Positions 22,201-31,737 of a DNA stretch of 38,920 nt are shown in pieces (position 1 is the first letter of the stretch; each line of letters starts with the position of its first letter). The notes beneath the pieces were generated by a model that saw only the letters and a list, made by a program, of their open reading frames with translations, was not told the origin of the DNA and did not search any database. A program made the position numbers and the translations under genes. Where the stretch lies: contig RXOD01003897.1 of the NCBI GenBank assembly GCA_005223375.1, positions 1 through 38,920 of the forward strand, in the 5' to 3' direction. The stretch is from Amoebophrya sp. AT5.2. Lineage: Eukaryota > Sar > Dinophyceae > Syndiniales > Amoebophryaceae.

Positions 22201-24960
22201 TTCTTTCGGTCGAAGCTGCGGCGCTCGACCACCTTCTCTCCGTCCAAACCGCCCTCACGAGGACCTCCTTGCTCCTCGCCAGCAGCGGATTGTTGGCCGC
22301 CGCCGGTGCCGCGGTTTTCTGGTTTATTGTTTTGGGTTGGGTCTGATTTGTTTGTTCGCGCAAGATCTTCACGTCGAGCGTGCGGGTGTTGCTGATGTTG
22401 GGGTGCCGCTCCTGAGGATCTGCTGGGCGAACTGGTTCCGCGGTTTGCATTTCTATTGGCAACGTTCATCGTAGTTTTGGTTCTACAGTATTCGAGTTGG
22501 CATTATTGGACGAACTCGAACGCTCCTTCGCCGACTTTCCCCGTTTCTGATCGCCTTCATCGTCATCGTCCTCCGCCTGCATCTCCTTCAGCAGTGCCAG
22601 TTTTCGGTCGGCGTCCGTCATCCTGGGGTTCGTGGTCGGAACGGAATCCGCGCCGCCGGCGCGCCCGAAGTCCACCGGACTTCTACTTTGCCCCAGAGCG
22701 TACTTGTCGCTTAACGCCGCCTGCGGCTGCGAGCCGTCGTTGCCGAAAGTTAAGCTGCGTCGCTGCGTTGCGGTTCTTTTCGACCCTGGTGCACTGTCGT
22801 CCTCGCCGCCCGCCTCCTGCGGATCATTTTCATCTTCGTCACGCTTTCCATGATGCGAGTCAGCAGTTGTGACCACGACGTTCGTCGTTCCGGCTCGCTG
22901 GAAGTTGTGCGGTCGCGGCGACGTGCTGTTACTCTTCCCTGCGCCTTTCGCGGGACTGGGACGCGTCGGCGGCGCTGGGCTCTTCACCACGGGAGAGCCG
23001 ACAGTTGAACTGCTGGTACTGGTACTTGCGCCTTGTTCCGTGCGCACCGGCTCTGCCGGGCCGCCGCGCGCGTTGCTGTTACTGTTACCAGCAGCGCCCT
23101 TCTGCAATGATCCCAGGGAAACATGATCCAGATCCCGCATGCCGATTCTCCTTCCCGGGCCCAATTCTTCGCTTCTCGCGCCGAACGACCCTCCGCCCGC
23201 ACCAGCTCCACCCACGTGCCCTCCCGCGCCTCCAGCAGCTGCCCTCCCAAGTAGCGGCAGACGTAGGGCACGATCTTCCGGCAGCGGACCTAAGGGCGAC
23301 GTTGGCATCGAACCGCGCCGCGCGGCCGCGCCGCCCATCAGTCCAGCTCCACTCCCGCCGAACAACGCCGACATAAATCCTGCTGTCGTGGGCACGCCGA
23401 CGTCCTCCCCACCCGCCCCACCGCTCGCGCTCCCGCGACGCCCGCCCGCTGCACCTCCCACGGGGTTGCCCTCGGAAAAGGTAACGCTCTGGCGCTTGCT
23501 CCCCGGAACAGACCCGTGGTTGCTCGACGGGCCAACGCCGAACGACCGACGCCGCACTCGGTCGCAGAGTTCGTCGATGTCGAGCGAGTCCCGACCCAGC
23601 GGTTGGCTACTTGAAGCTGCCGCGGCGGTAGAACAAGTAGTCCCTTCTCCTGATGGTGCGCCGGAGGGGGAGGTGCCGTAATTACTACTACCCCCTCCTG
23701 CAGCGGACCCGCGGCGGAGCTGCAGCGCGCCGGAGGCAACCACTTGCTGAACATGTTCCGGAGTAACGTCGTGCGGCACGCGGGTGCTGGAGGGGGAAAG
23801 GGTTTCGTCGTCACCGGACTCCACCTGACCTCGGGGGACCTTGGAACCAGTACAAGAACCCGTCTTGCTCTCCAACGCTCCCACCGGGGTCCGCTGCTGC
23901 TTCGAGGCGGCTGCTGCCGAAGCGAAAACAGACTTCGCGCCGGCGCCAACCGTTGTCGAGGTGTAATCCGAAATGTCGCTGGGTCGTTGCGAAAAGACAT
24001 CCATCGCTACGTCCGATGGCGACGCCAGCGACCACGACGTCGTGTCCGCGCCATCAAGAAAATTTTCCGGTGACGTTTCCCTCAACTCTGGTCGTTCAGC
24101 TGGTGGGACTGCGTGCTGTGTCACGATCTCGCCTGCAGAGGCGAGACCTTGGGCCATGAGGGACTTCGGCGACCGCGCCGCGTCTTTATCGGGTCGCGCA
24201 GCTGGCGGGGCAGGAGTCATACAAGCCCCGGCGGAAGCGCCTCGCGCTGCTGTACCCAGCACGCCGCCACCGGGACGAGAGGGACCTTTGTTTCTTTGAA
24301 AATGATGTGTCATTTTCAACACGTCGACGACGTTCACGTTGCAAATCAAGACGATTCAACATATACGTTGTAGTAATAATCGAGCAGCACGCAACGCTGG
24401 TTCGCAACAAGAAGTAGGACGACGGAAACGAGGGGTACGGGTACCTAACTACGTACTAGGTAGTACGAGAAGGTTCTCAGAAGGAGCAACCTCCCGACGT
24501 ATATCAAGTGCAAAATGAGGAACCGAACTGCACCCTCCGTGGTAGCCTTGTCCCGTTGCAAAGGAATGTTCGTTGTAGCAGTCGCTGTCTTCTCCCAGTA
24601 CTGGTCCCGCGACGTAAACGTCCCTCGCTGCGGCACAGCGCCCAGGTCGTTGAGTCCACCTGCTCCGTCGTTGTCCCGAAACGTCGACCTTGTACTTGTT
24701 CCGTCCAGGAGCTCGTTGTTCTGGAATGTCCCTCGGTTGCGCATGATGCTCATCGACTCCGCGAGGATGCCGTCCAGTTCAGCAATATGGGCGTTGTTAA
24801 TGTTGTCCTGCTGTTGTGCGGCCATCACGACCCCCGGAGGAACACCGCCTGCCGAAATGCGACGAGGTCTACTCATGCGTCCGGCCCCGTTGGTGGCTGT
24901 ACTCAATAAATCCCCACCTGTGGTTGAGGCAACTGAAGCGGAAGGAGGCGAGGCGTACAT
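19287..24960 (-). CDS. unknown large protein, low-complexity N-terminus, EF-hand-like C-terminus
   Basis: Eight exons: 24960-24534, 24285-22487, 22391-21866, 21571-21355, 21181-21125 (57 nt), 20974-20049, 19872-19574 and 19517-19287; all phases agree and the sum is 1,494 codons including the stop. The first five introns are GT-AG; the last two need GA donors because the only in-frame continuation is a stop. Residues 1 to about 900 are Ser/Gly/Ala/Pro-rich with little structure. The middle contains a short Cys cluster created by splicing (CSGK..NCSSSCYDC). The C-terminal 300 residues are ordered: QLRWADVMNHVKQAQKN, ERVFELLWPVETTKQLAQVR, and a degenerate EF-hand-like part with VLSEEEVARWVQQEV, ITKETFIKMACPSGYR. 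I do not recognise the family. The start is the first ATG; the frame stays open upstream, so a 5' exon is possible. The 3' end could also be an exon boundary. Confidence 0.62.
21259..21312. repeat. inverted repeat and palindrome in one intron
   Basis: ATGGTGCA at 21259-21266 pairs with TGCACCAT at 21282-21289 across 15 nt. Next to it GCAGCTGCAGCTGC at 21299-21312 is a perfect 14-bp palindrome. Both lie in the intron 21354-21182 of the eight-exon gene. Confidence 0.85.
21582..21598. repeat. 7-bp hairpin just before an acceptor
   Basis: TGAAAGT and ACTTTCA around a 3-nt loop, about 10 nt upstream (on the minus strand) of the acceptor that opens exon 4 at 21571. Confidence 0.8.
24296..24319. 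repeat. 10-bp perfect hairpin just before an acceptor
   Basis: TTGAAAATGA and TCATTTTCAA around a 4-nt loop. On the minus strand it ends 8 nt before the AAAG acceptor that opens exon 2 of the eight-exon gene. It is the longest perfect hairpin found in the window. Confidence 0.9.
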
Positions 24961-25447
24961 CTTCGTGTATCCGCGGCCCCCGAAACGGACTGAAGCCGAA
25001 CAAGATGAAAATTCTGTATCAGACGGCTGATCTTTTTTTCATTATGGCTTCTTGTTGTAAAAGTGAAAAGATCAAATCGAATTCGAAATCAAAGAAATTA
25101 TAATACTAGACAGAGCACGACTTTGAATACTTCGTACAACCACGACACAAACCACCGACCAGCCGGTATTGGAAAAACCAATTGGGATCGCACGAGAAGT
25201 AGTTCTGTTCAGGCGACCAAACAAGAAAAGACATAGAATATGTGAAGATTGATTTTCATTTAGTTTTTGTCATAGTACCTACTGATCTTTTACGGTGACG
25301 AGTTCTACCTTTATCCCCCTTCCCGTGCTGGATGCAGTGCCCTGGCACGCGCGTGCTTCGTTTGTATCCACAAAAAAAAACAAAGAGAAAAAAAGCCCGC
25401 CAACAAAGAAGCGCTGACGGAAGCACACAGAGCGAAAGAGCACGGGA
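24961..25447. other. gap between kinesin and the eight-exon gene; nothing seen
   Basis: AT-rich with poly-A/T runs (25370-25395). It holds the 3' end of the kinesin gene and the leader of the next gene. No open frame or repeat was recognised. Confidence 0.4.
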
Positions 25448-27562
25448 TCAACATTTTTCTCCCGCTTTCGAGGATGTTTTCGGAGCAGCCGTCTTCTTGT
25501 ACTTCCGCAAAGCGTCGTGAAAAGCATCATACACTTTGAGGCCATCCTCTTCATTACCCCCGCAGGCGGCGATTTTCTTCCCTAAATCGTACTTCCATTC
25601 ATGCTTTAAGCTCCGTCCGTCGGGGAATTGAAAGCCATGCTTTTCTTCAAACAAGTACTTCAACTCTGGCAGCGAGCTCTTGACCCAACGCTCTACCTCG
25701 GCCTTGCTCCACTTTTCCGGCGGTTTGATGCTTGCATTTAAACGGGGTCCCGCCCCGGATCGGCTGACCATTTGTGGCGGTCGTTGCGGAACGAGGTTGA
25801 TTGGCCTGACGTCTCTGACGGTATTCGCCGCTGCGAGCGTTCGCTTGGTGTAATTCGCGTGGTATGACATCGGACACAGGTGCGCAACCCAGAAAATGAC
25901 CGGCGGCAGATCCGCCCGACCTTCTGCGGTTGGGGGAGCGACACCAACGGCGGACGATCTTTCGGCTTCGGAGGACGTAGATTGAGGAACAGCCACGACT
26001 TCTCCCCCGGTACCAACATCAGTATCACCAGCATCACCATCACCATCTTCGACATCTTCGGCCGCAGCAGCGTTATCAATCCGCCCTGCCGCTTCGGCTT
26101 CCGCGTGGTTCTCAGGGGGGGGGAGCATCAGGTCTCGAAGGAGGAGCGTGAGTTTGGTCGCTCGCCACGGAATGAAGGCCACTGGCACTTTCTCATCATC
26201 CTCCACTTTAATTCCGCGCTTCTGATGCTTTTTCGTCGACGCAGCTGCCATGGCGCGCACACACTCGTGCAACGTCGCGAGCGATGTGGAGATGAACTGG
26301 GTTTCGCGCATTGCCATACCCCGATTTGCGAAGGTATCCAGCGATCGCTCCGCGCCAGCGAGGTCCACCACTGTAAATTTAAACGTCGTTTGGCGTTTTT
26401 GCTCAACAACCTCCCGACAGGTTATCGTGCAGATCGCGTGTGATCGCGAGGACGCTTCGTGCAGCGTCGTCTCTCGCGACGCCCTTCGCCCTGCTGCGCG
26501 TTCGAGCTGCTCGTGTAGCGTTGAAACCGTTTCGCTGTTTTTTTGCCCCCGGATATTGCCTCCAGCTGCGGTGGTGTCGATTACTTCCATGAGATCGACG
26601 AGCTTTCCCGCGCACTGGCACTCCTGGTACTTCACTGATACAACTTCGACGCTCCTGCTACTTTCACTTTCTTCGTGAAGAAACTGCAGCGCTGCGCGAT
26701 GCAGCTTTCTCGCGGTGTATGTTTTCCCGCTCCCCGTTTGCCCATGAAGAATCACTACCGCGCTTCTACGCGGAGCGCCTGCAGTTGGAGTCTGAACCGT
26801 CTGCTGCAAGATCCGCTCTACCAATTCGCCGTGCTCCGTCGGGCCAAACGCATGGCGCATCCACGATGGCTTCCCGGCGGGGGCATCTTCACATGATGTT
26901 GCCATCATACTGCGTGGTCTGTCTGCATCTCCTGCGCGAAAATCGATCGCGACGTCAGACTGCAGGATATCTTCGGTCACAAGCTGCTCCTGCGGTTGTG
27001 GTTGTGCCCCCGTCGAGGAAGATGAAGAAGTAGTGGAACTGCTCTTCACGGACGAGGATGTTGATCTTGATATGACGCTTGTTTTCCCGCCTACACCCAA
27101 TCTCTCGGCGTGGAGGTGTACCGTGAGTCCCGAAGGGTGACATGTGACGCACTCGAACTCGGGTTGCCCGCGGTCATTGGCTGTGCCAATCCGCGTCGTT
27201 TCCTCGGGGTCCCAGGCTGGACGGAGAGAAACCAGCACTTGCACGGCGTCCGCGTCGGCGTTCGTTGACGGCGTCAGACCTGGCGCGGTGGAGGTTGAAG
27301 AAGATGTCCCGCTCGCGTGGCTCTTTGTTTCAGACGAAGCCGCAAAATGGAAACTCTCCACTGCAGTCTGCAGCACGCGCGCACGGTGCTCCGGAGATAC
27401 CTCCTCTGGCGCGCGATTCCTGTCCTCTCGTCCACCTTCCGCATTGCTTCCGTCTGTTGAGAGGTCGACGAGTATCCCGCCTTTTAAGGCGGCAGGAGCC
27501 GCAGCCGCCGCCGCCGATGCAGTTTTCTCGTCAAGAAACTCGTACACACGCTTGCGGTCCAT
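25448..27562 (-). CDS. divergent kinesin motor with C-terminal SAM-like domain, intronless
   Basis: Single exon, 704 residues from the ATG at 27562 (open frame upstream lacks an ATG). Microtubule motor or microtubule-end enzyme. Seen: P-loop GQTGSGKT at 274-281, switch I EASSRSHAI, switch II DLAGAE (Asp400), then STSLATLHECVRAMA and FIPWRATKLTLLLRDLM. The first 230 residues are Ser/Ala-rich and only partly resemble the motor N-terminus. Between the last motor strands and the tail is an acidic Gly/Asp linker. The tail (about residues 628-695) starts PEKWSKAEVERWVKSSLPEL and looks like a SAM domain. The INKSLLAL-like helix and HxPFRxSKLT form point toward the kinesin-13-type motors, but the switch I Asn (usual NxxSSRSH) is Glu, and the P-loop strand is altered to VVILHGQTG, so subfamily and ATPase strength are uncertain. 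Confidence 0.88.
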   Translation of the reverse strand: MDRKRVYEFLDEKTASAAAAAAPAALKGGILVDLSTDGSNAEGGREDRNRAPEEVSPEHRARVLQTAVESFHFAASSETKSHASGTSSSTSTAPGLTPSTNADADAVQVLVSLRPAWDPEETTRIGTANDRGQPEFECVTCHPSGLTVHLHAERLGVGGKTSVISRSTSSSVKSSSTTSSSSSTGAQPQPQEQLVTEDILQSDVAIDFRAGDADRPRSMMATSCEDAPAGKPSWMRHAFGPTEHGELVERILQQTVQTPTAGAPRRSAVVILHGQTGSGKTYTARKLHRAALQFLHEESESSRSVEVVSVKYQECQCAGKLVDLMEVIDTTAAGGNIRGQKNSETVSTLHEQLERAAGRRASRETTLHEASSRSHAICTITCREVVEQKRQTTFKFTVVDLAGAERSLDTFANRGMAMRETQFISTSLATLHECVRAMAAASTKKHQKRGIKVEDDEKVPVAFIPWRATKLTLLLRDLMLPPPENHAEAEAAGRIDNAAAAEDVEDGDGDAGDTDVGTGGEVVAVPQSTSSEAERSSAVGVAPPTAEGRADLPPVIFWVAHLCPMSYHANYTKRTLAAANTVRDVRPINLVPQRPPQMVSRSGAGPRLNASIKPPEKWSKAEVERWVKSSLPELKYLFEEKHGFQFPDGRSLKHEWKYDLGKKIAACGGNEEDGLKVYDAFHDALRKYKKTAAPKTSSKAGEKC

Positions 27563-28157
27563 CCTTTCACTACTGACCCTTGTGCCTTCGTAGCCGTTTT
27601 TGTGACATTTACCTTCGTTTAGAACCACTACCACGGAAGATCTACTGTACTATCATTGCGCGCCCCGCACTTTTTGTGTTCGCTCGGTGGACGGGGCGTG
27701 CTCACGCAGACACCCGCGCCTCCTTCAATTCTGCTGTTCAGTTAGCACTCGTTTTTCCGGAAAAATTTTTCGATCACGAACGACCGACGCGTTCACTGTC
27801 AGCTCTCACATTGCACGTTGGACGAACCTTTCCGATGCATCGGCTGGCTGGTGAGAACACGATCGTGTTACGTGATGAGTGGCACAAGGATAACTAAATG
27901 CGAACGCGGATGGTGCTCGTGAAGATACAGCGACTCCTACTTCGGGAGTATGAATGTATGTGTATTCTTTTGTGCGATCTCTCCAAGGCGCCATATTGTC
28001 AGAAAACGCCTCAGAGTCCAAGAGAGGACGTGCACTTTCAACTTGATGAATGATATCGTATGTGTTTCTTGTGATTGAGTCTTCAATTGGTTGAATTTGT
28101 TTGTACGCATCGAGAAGAAAGACCCAGCCCCACCCCCTCCCCGCCCAGTTCCCCATT
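27563..28157. other. gap between lipase and kinesin; no supported gene
   Basis: Holds the leader of the kinesin gene and the 3' end of the lipase gene. A plus-strand 105-codon open frame (27580-27897) has no family signal. No RNA gene or repeat was recognised. Confidence 0.4.
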
Positions 28158-30647
28158 TTACAGTAGAGTCGCAGCCCGCAGCCCGCTTGCGTACGCTCCT
28201 GGCATGTGCGTTTTTAGCATTCTGGCGCTCAAAATAATTTCGTCAAAAAAATCCGGCGGCTGCCAAACCGCACGACTTTCCATCTCGAAGGGCAGGAAGA
28301 ACACTTTTTCCCCGGGCACCAGCAGCTGCGGCACCCCATTGTCTTCATCCTCCATGCGCGCCTTCTGCGCCGCCTTGAGAGTGTTCCACAGCGCCAACGA
28401 GGAAACGACCGCGCCCACATCGGTTTCCGGCGCTGCAGATCCAGAGACTCCCCCCACCGAGCCGGCAACGCGCAAGTCGCACAGCTCGTCCACACACCGG
28501 CGAAGGTTTAACACCGCCGCCTGGCTAAGCCGCGGCACGACATCCCAGCCGACCACAGTCGCTGCGAAGAATCGGCTGCCGGACCCAGATCTCTCTGTGG
28601 TCCCAGAAGTGGCTCCTTCTTGTCCACACGTGGTTCTCATCCTCGCACAGTAGTGCCTCTTTGTGAACTCCAGCGAGCACACCGGTGGGCACGCGTGCGC
28701 CGCGCCGAAGAGGTCAACGTCCCGAAAGCCCGGCTGGGACTCCCACAGCGAGTAAAGCAAGGCCGACGTTCCTGCACCGAGCGAATGCCCAGTGAGCACC
28801 ACCTTCCGGTAGTCGTGCTGCTTCAACAAACGGAGCACGGGCTCTGCGAGAGCGTTACTGAGGTTTTTCGCTGACTTGTACATGCCCTCATGCACGTAAT
28901 CGCGATACTCATGCCGCTCCTCGTGGGCGCTCCGGAACATGGCGGCATCAACATCTCCCATGTTCCGGCGGGGGCTGAACATGACGTCCTCCTGTTTTTC
29001 ATCTTGTTCATCATCTTGCGCGATTTTTATAGCGCGCTTCTCGTGCTCGTCATCCGCCTCCACCGCGTCAGAGATGAGATCCGTCAAAACATCGCTCCCA
29101 CTTAAGGTCCCCCGTACCACGACGACCACCGCTTTGTCCTCGTGGTCGAGCAGAATGGCGTGCGCGGGCAAAAAAGGCTTCGCGGTCAGCTCCGCGGTAA
29201 TGATTTCCGTATTCCGCACCCCGTCCTCCTTGAAGTACGTATCCAGCCGGGAGAGCGAATCGCGAAAGTCGATGAGGCAGGCACGGTAAAGCGCGTGGCA
29301 ATAGTTCATGCTGCGGGAAAGGAAGGTGCGCACCCGCCGTTCATTTTCGATGGAAAAATCCACCTGCATCGCTTGCGTCGTGTCGAAGCTCTCCAAAACT
29401 ACGTCTTGTGCCAGGTCTTGCGCAAGATCTCCATGCTGCACGACCGCCTGCCGTGCCGCCGTATTCGCTCCGGTGCCAGCCCCACTTTGGCACTCGACAG
29501 GAAAAAGTGGCGCCGGCAACGACGCCATCTGCCGGGTACGGTAATCGGCGTACGCTTGGGCACCAGTGCTCGAACTACGGTTCACTCCAGCACGAGCGCC
29601 GCCAGACGTACTGTAATCTGGATCAATCGGTATTGCATTCGCGTCAACGGAATCCGCGATCACGGCGTTTCCATTCGCACTTCCAACTGCGACAGGGCCC
29701 TGCTCCACCACACTTCCGTCGATACCCAAAACCACCCTCCGTATCATCTTGTCGATCACGCTCAGTTCCACGTGACGCTCCCAGCCTTGTCGCAAGAACT
29801 TCTTTTGCAGATCAATGTAGTGCAAAACGGCCGCATTCACCTTGTTTGGCGATCTGTGTTCCCGCAACGGCCCGATGAACCGCGGCAGCGCTTCGAAAAT
29901 TCGGAAAGCGGACTCCGCAGCTGCGTCCTCGTGCACAAAATCGCCGGAGTCGGTCCGGTGAAGATTCATGCCCTGCACCTCTCGCAGCTTTTCCCTGGCG
30001 GCGGTTTCGAGCCGGTCCGTGTTTTCGAGAAGCGCGTTGCGGATGGAGGACAGCGTTTCGCGAGCGGACGAAGACGTCGTCCCCGAGGGAGGCGCGGCGC
30101 CGTCGCGGAGGTCGCCCGTCTGTGTCTTCGCGGAGCGGTCGGGCTCGACGCTCTCGAGTATGTCGCCAGCCACGCCGGTCGCGAAGTGGGTCGCAAGTCG
30201 CGCACCAGCGGCCAAAAGCGGAACCGCGCCCTGGGCGGTGCGAACGGTGTCGCGGTGCGCCTTGTCCCAAAACCGGGTGAAGCTGTTGGTGCTGCCCGTC
30301 GGGGCAGCGGCGCCGTCAGCTCCAGCGCTTCGTGACTGCCCCATCAGCTCGGGAAATCGTGGCTGGAAACTCGTACTCGTACTAGGACTAGCACCCTCCT
30401 GCGGCTGCGCCTGCTGTCCTCCACCGCTTACCCGTTCGTCGCTCACGTCAGGCATTTGCGTATCTGGTGCGGGGCATGGTGAAGACGCCGGGGAGGAAGG
30501 GTTCATTCGTGTAGTTGATGTTTTTCCGTGATCGATTTTGCCACCGTCCGCGTCGACGGTGGTCGCGAAAGCACGAAGATGAACTGACGAGGTCAATAAA
30601 CTGGTCCCTTCGCGTGCGCCGCGACGCCACGCCGCGCGGAAATGCAT
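28158..30647 (-). CDS. class-3 lipase, sn-1 diacylglycerol lipase-like, possible mitochondrial presequence
   Basis: Single exon, 829 residues. Fungal-type (class 3) lipases and DAG lipases cut acyl esters of glycerolipids. Seen: oxyanion/strand segment AVVVVVRGTLSGSDVLTDL, the elbow VVLTGHSLGAG with nucleophile Ser622, Asp702 in VVGWDVVPRLS, and His814 in KTHMPGAY, the order and spacing of a Ser-Asp-His triad as in DAG lipases. An Asp/Glu-rich insert follows the first strand. The N-terminus is Arg-rich with no acidic residues (MHFRAAWRRGAREG, then RAFATTV), which looks like a mitochondrial or other organelle presequence; this is inference. Residues 50-130 are low-complexity Ser/Pro/Gln. There is no clear multi-pass membrane region like that of animal DAGL. 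The long plus-strand ORF over it is an antisense shadow. Confidence 0.9.
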   Translation of the reverse strand: MHFRAAWRRGAREGTSLLTSSVHLRAFATTVDADGGKIDHGKTSTTRMNPSSPASSPCPAPDTQMPDVSDERVSGGGQQAQPQEGASPSTSTSFQPRFPELMGQSRSAGADGAAAPTGSTNSFTRFWDKAHRDTVRTAQGAVPLLAAGARLATHFATGVAGDILESVEPDRSAKTQTGDLRDGAAPPSGTTSSSARETLSSIRNALLENTDRLETAAREKLREVQGMNLHRTDSGDFVHEDAAAESAFRIFEALPRFIGPLREHRSPNKVNAAVLHYIDLQKKFLRQGWERHVELSVIDKMIRRVVLGIDGSVVEQGPVAVGSANGNAVIADSVDANAIPIDPDYSTSGGARAGVNRSSSTGAQAYADYRTRQMASLPAPLFPVECQSGAGTGANTAARQAVVQHGDLAQDLAQDVVLESFDTTQAMQVDFSIENERRVRTFLSRSMNYCHALYRACLIDFRDSLSRLDTYFKEDGVRNTEIITAELTAKPFLPAHAILLDHEDKAVVVVVRGTLSGSDVLTDLISDAVEADDEHEKRAIKIAQDDEQDEKQEDVMFSPRRNMGDVDAAMFRSAHEERHEYRDYVHEGMYKSAKNLSNALAEPVLRLLKQHDYRKVVLTGHSLGAGTSALLYSLWESQPGFRDVDLFGAAHACPPVCSLEFTKRHYCARMRTTCGQEGATSGTTERSGSGSRFFAATVVGWDVVPRLSQAAVLNLRRCVDELCDLRVAGSVGGVSGSAAPETDVGAVVSSLALWNTLKAAQKARMEDEDNGVPQLLVPGEKVFFLPFEMESRAVWQPPDFFDEIILSARMLKTHMPGAYASGLRAATLL

Positions 30648-31737
30648 GTACTGCTACTGCCCAGCACAATTACTACAACTACATATTGCCGACGATAAAC
30701 TTTTTGTTTTTCTACTAGCATCACATAAGTATTATGGAGCGTGTCGTTTGCAACCACACAGGCTGGAGAGGAGCCTAGTTTTACTGAAGCAGCGCGGTGC
30801 CCTGCAGCAGGAAAAAAAAAAATTGTAGAGTGGTAATAGATATGGTGCTGGTGGTGGGGCATTTATCCATCGCATGATGTGACAGATCAACTACACGTAC
30901 ACCGAGCTCAGTTTCTGATCCCGCAGCGACTATGAGTTTTGGCGGCAACGGCACAGTACATTTCTTTGAACCTCTGTCTTCTGTTTTTCCGACTCATCCT
31001 CTCACAGGGCTGACGCCATAGCGGAGCCTTGTCCTCCTCGGGCTAAAATCAGTTACATCGCACGTCGTGCTCCGCCCAATAGTACGCATCGCGTATTAAT
31101 TGTGAGTGTCTTTCATTTAAATATCATGAAAAGAATCGGCTCGTCGGAGTTGATTCCGCATGATCCGCGTTACTGTAGCAAAGTTCGTTCTTTCCGTTCT
31201 TCCGTAGGTTCTGAGCAGTTCATTGCGAAAGTACAGCATGTGGACGTACAGGTGGAGCAGGTGCATGATTTTTGTAGTACGCCGGTGGAAGATCTCGTCT
31301 TCTCGGAAGCCGCGTGCTGGAGATGTCCACGATGTTTCCGACGGTAAAAAACTACGTTGATGTGGATATGCTACAGGGAGGGTCGCCATGAGTGAAAATG
31401 TTGGCGTTGGTCGGCCGCAAGGACCTATTTGTTCCGACTCCAACCGTACGAAGAGGGAGCTCTGAAGAAGTACTGCAGTTGCTGTTGCATCTGGTCACAA
31501 GACAATAGCTGAAAAACGATTCGATTTCTAACAAGTAGGGATACTATAACATTTGGGTCGTTGTTCCTGTTTCACGACGTAATAAATTGATTCCACCAGG
31601 AAGTGCGGTAAACAAGGTCCATCTCATTAAATTTGTCGTCTGCATTGACCACCAGTGGTCCACCTCTGGCTCGCTAAATGTTTTACGTTTCTGTTTGCTG
31701 CAGATGATGATTCTTGAAATAAAGTCAGTCCCTCTTT
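30648..31737. other. 1.1-kb gap; no supported gene
   Basis: Between the lipase start and the 3' end of the Cys-rich gene. An 81-codon plus-strand frame (31102-31347) and its antisense partner are both open but match nothing. A poly-A run lies at 30813-30822. No tRNA-like or repeat structure was recognised. Confidence 0.35.

Noticed and set aside
22440..22500. ATGA overlap of a stop and a start, as in a bacterial operon
   Set aside because: The flanking genes are eukaryotic and spliced. A 95-nt GT-AG intron (22486-22392) joins the two frames in phase 0 and removes both the stop and the ATG.
29142..30335. 397-codon plus-strand ORF
   Set aside because: It is the antisense of the lipase gene, which has catalytic motifs; GC-rich coding DNA leaves the opposite frame open.
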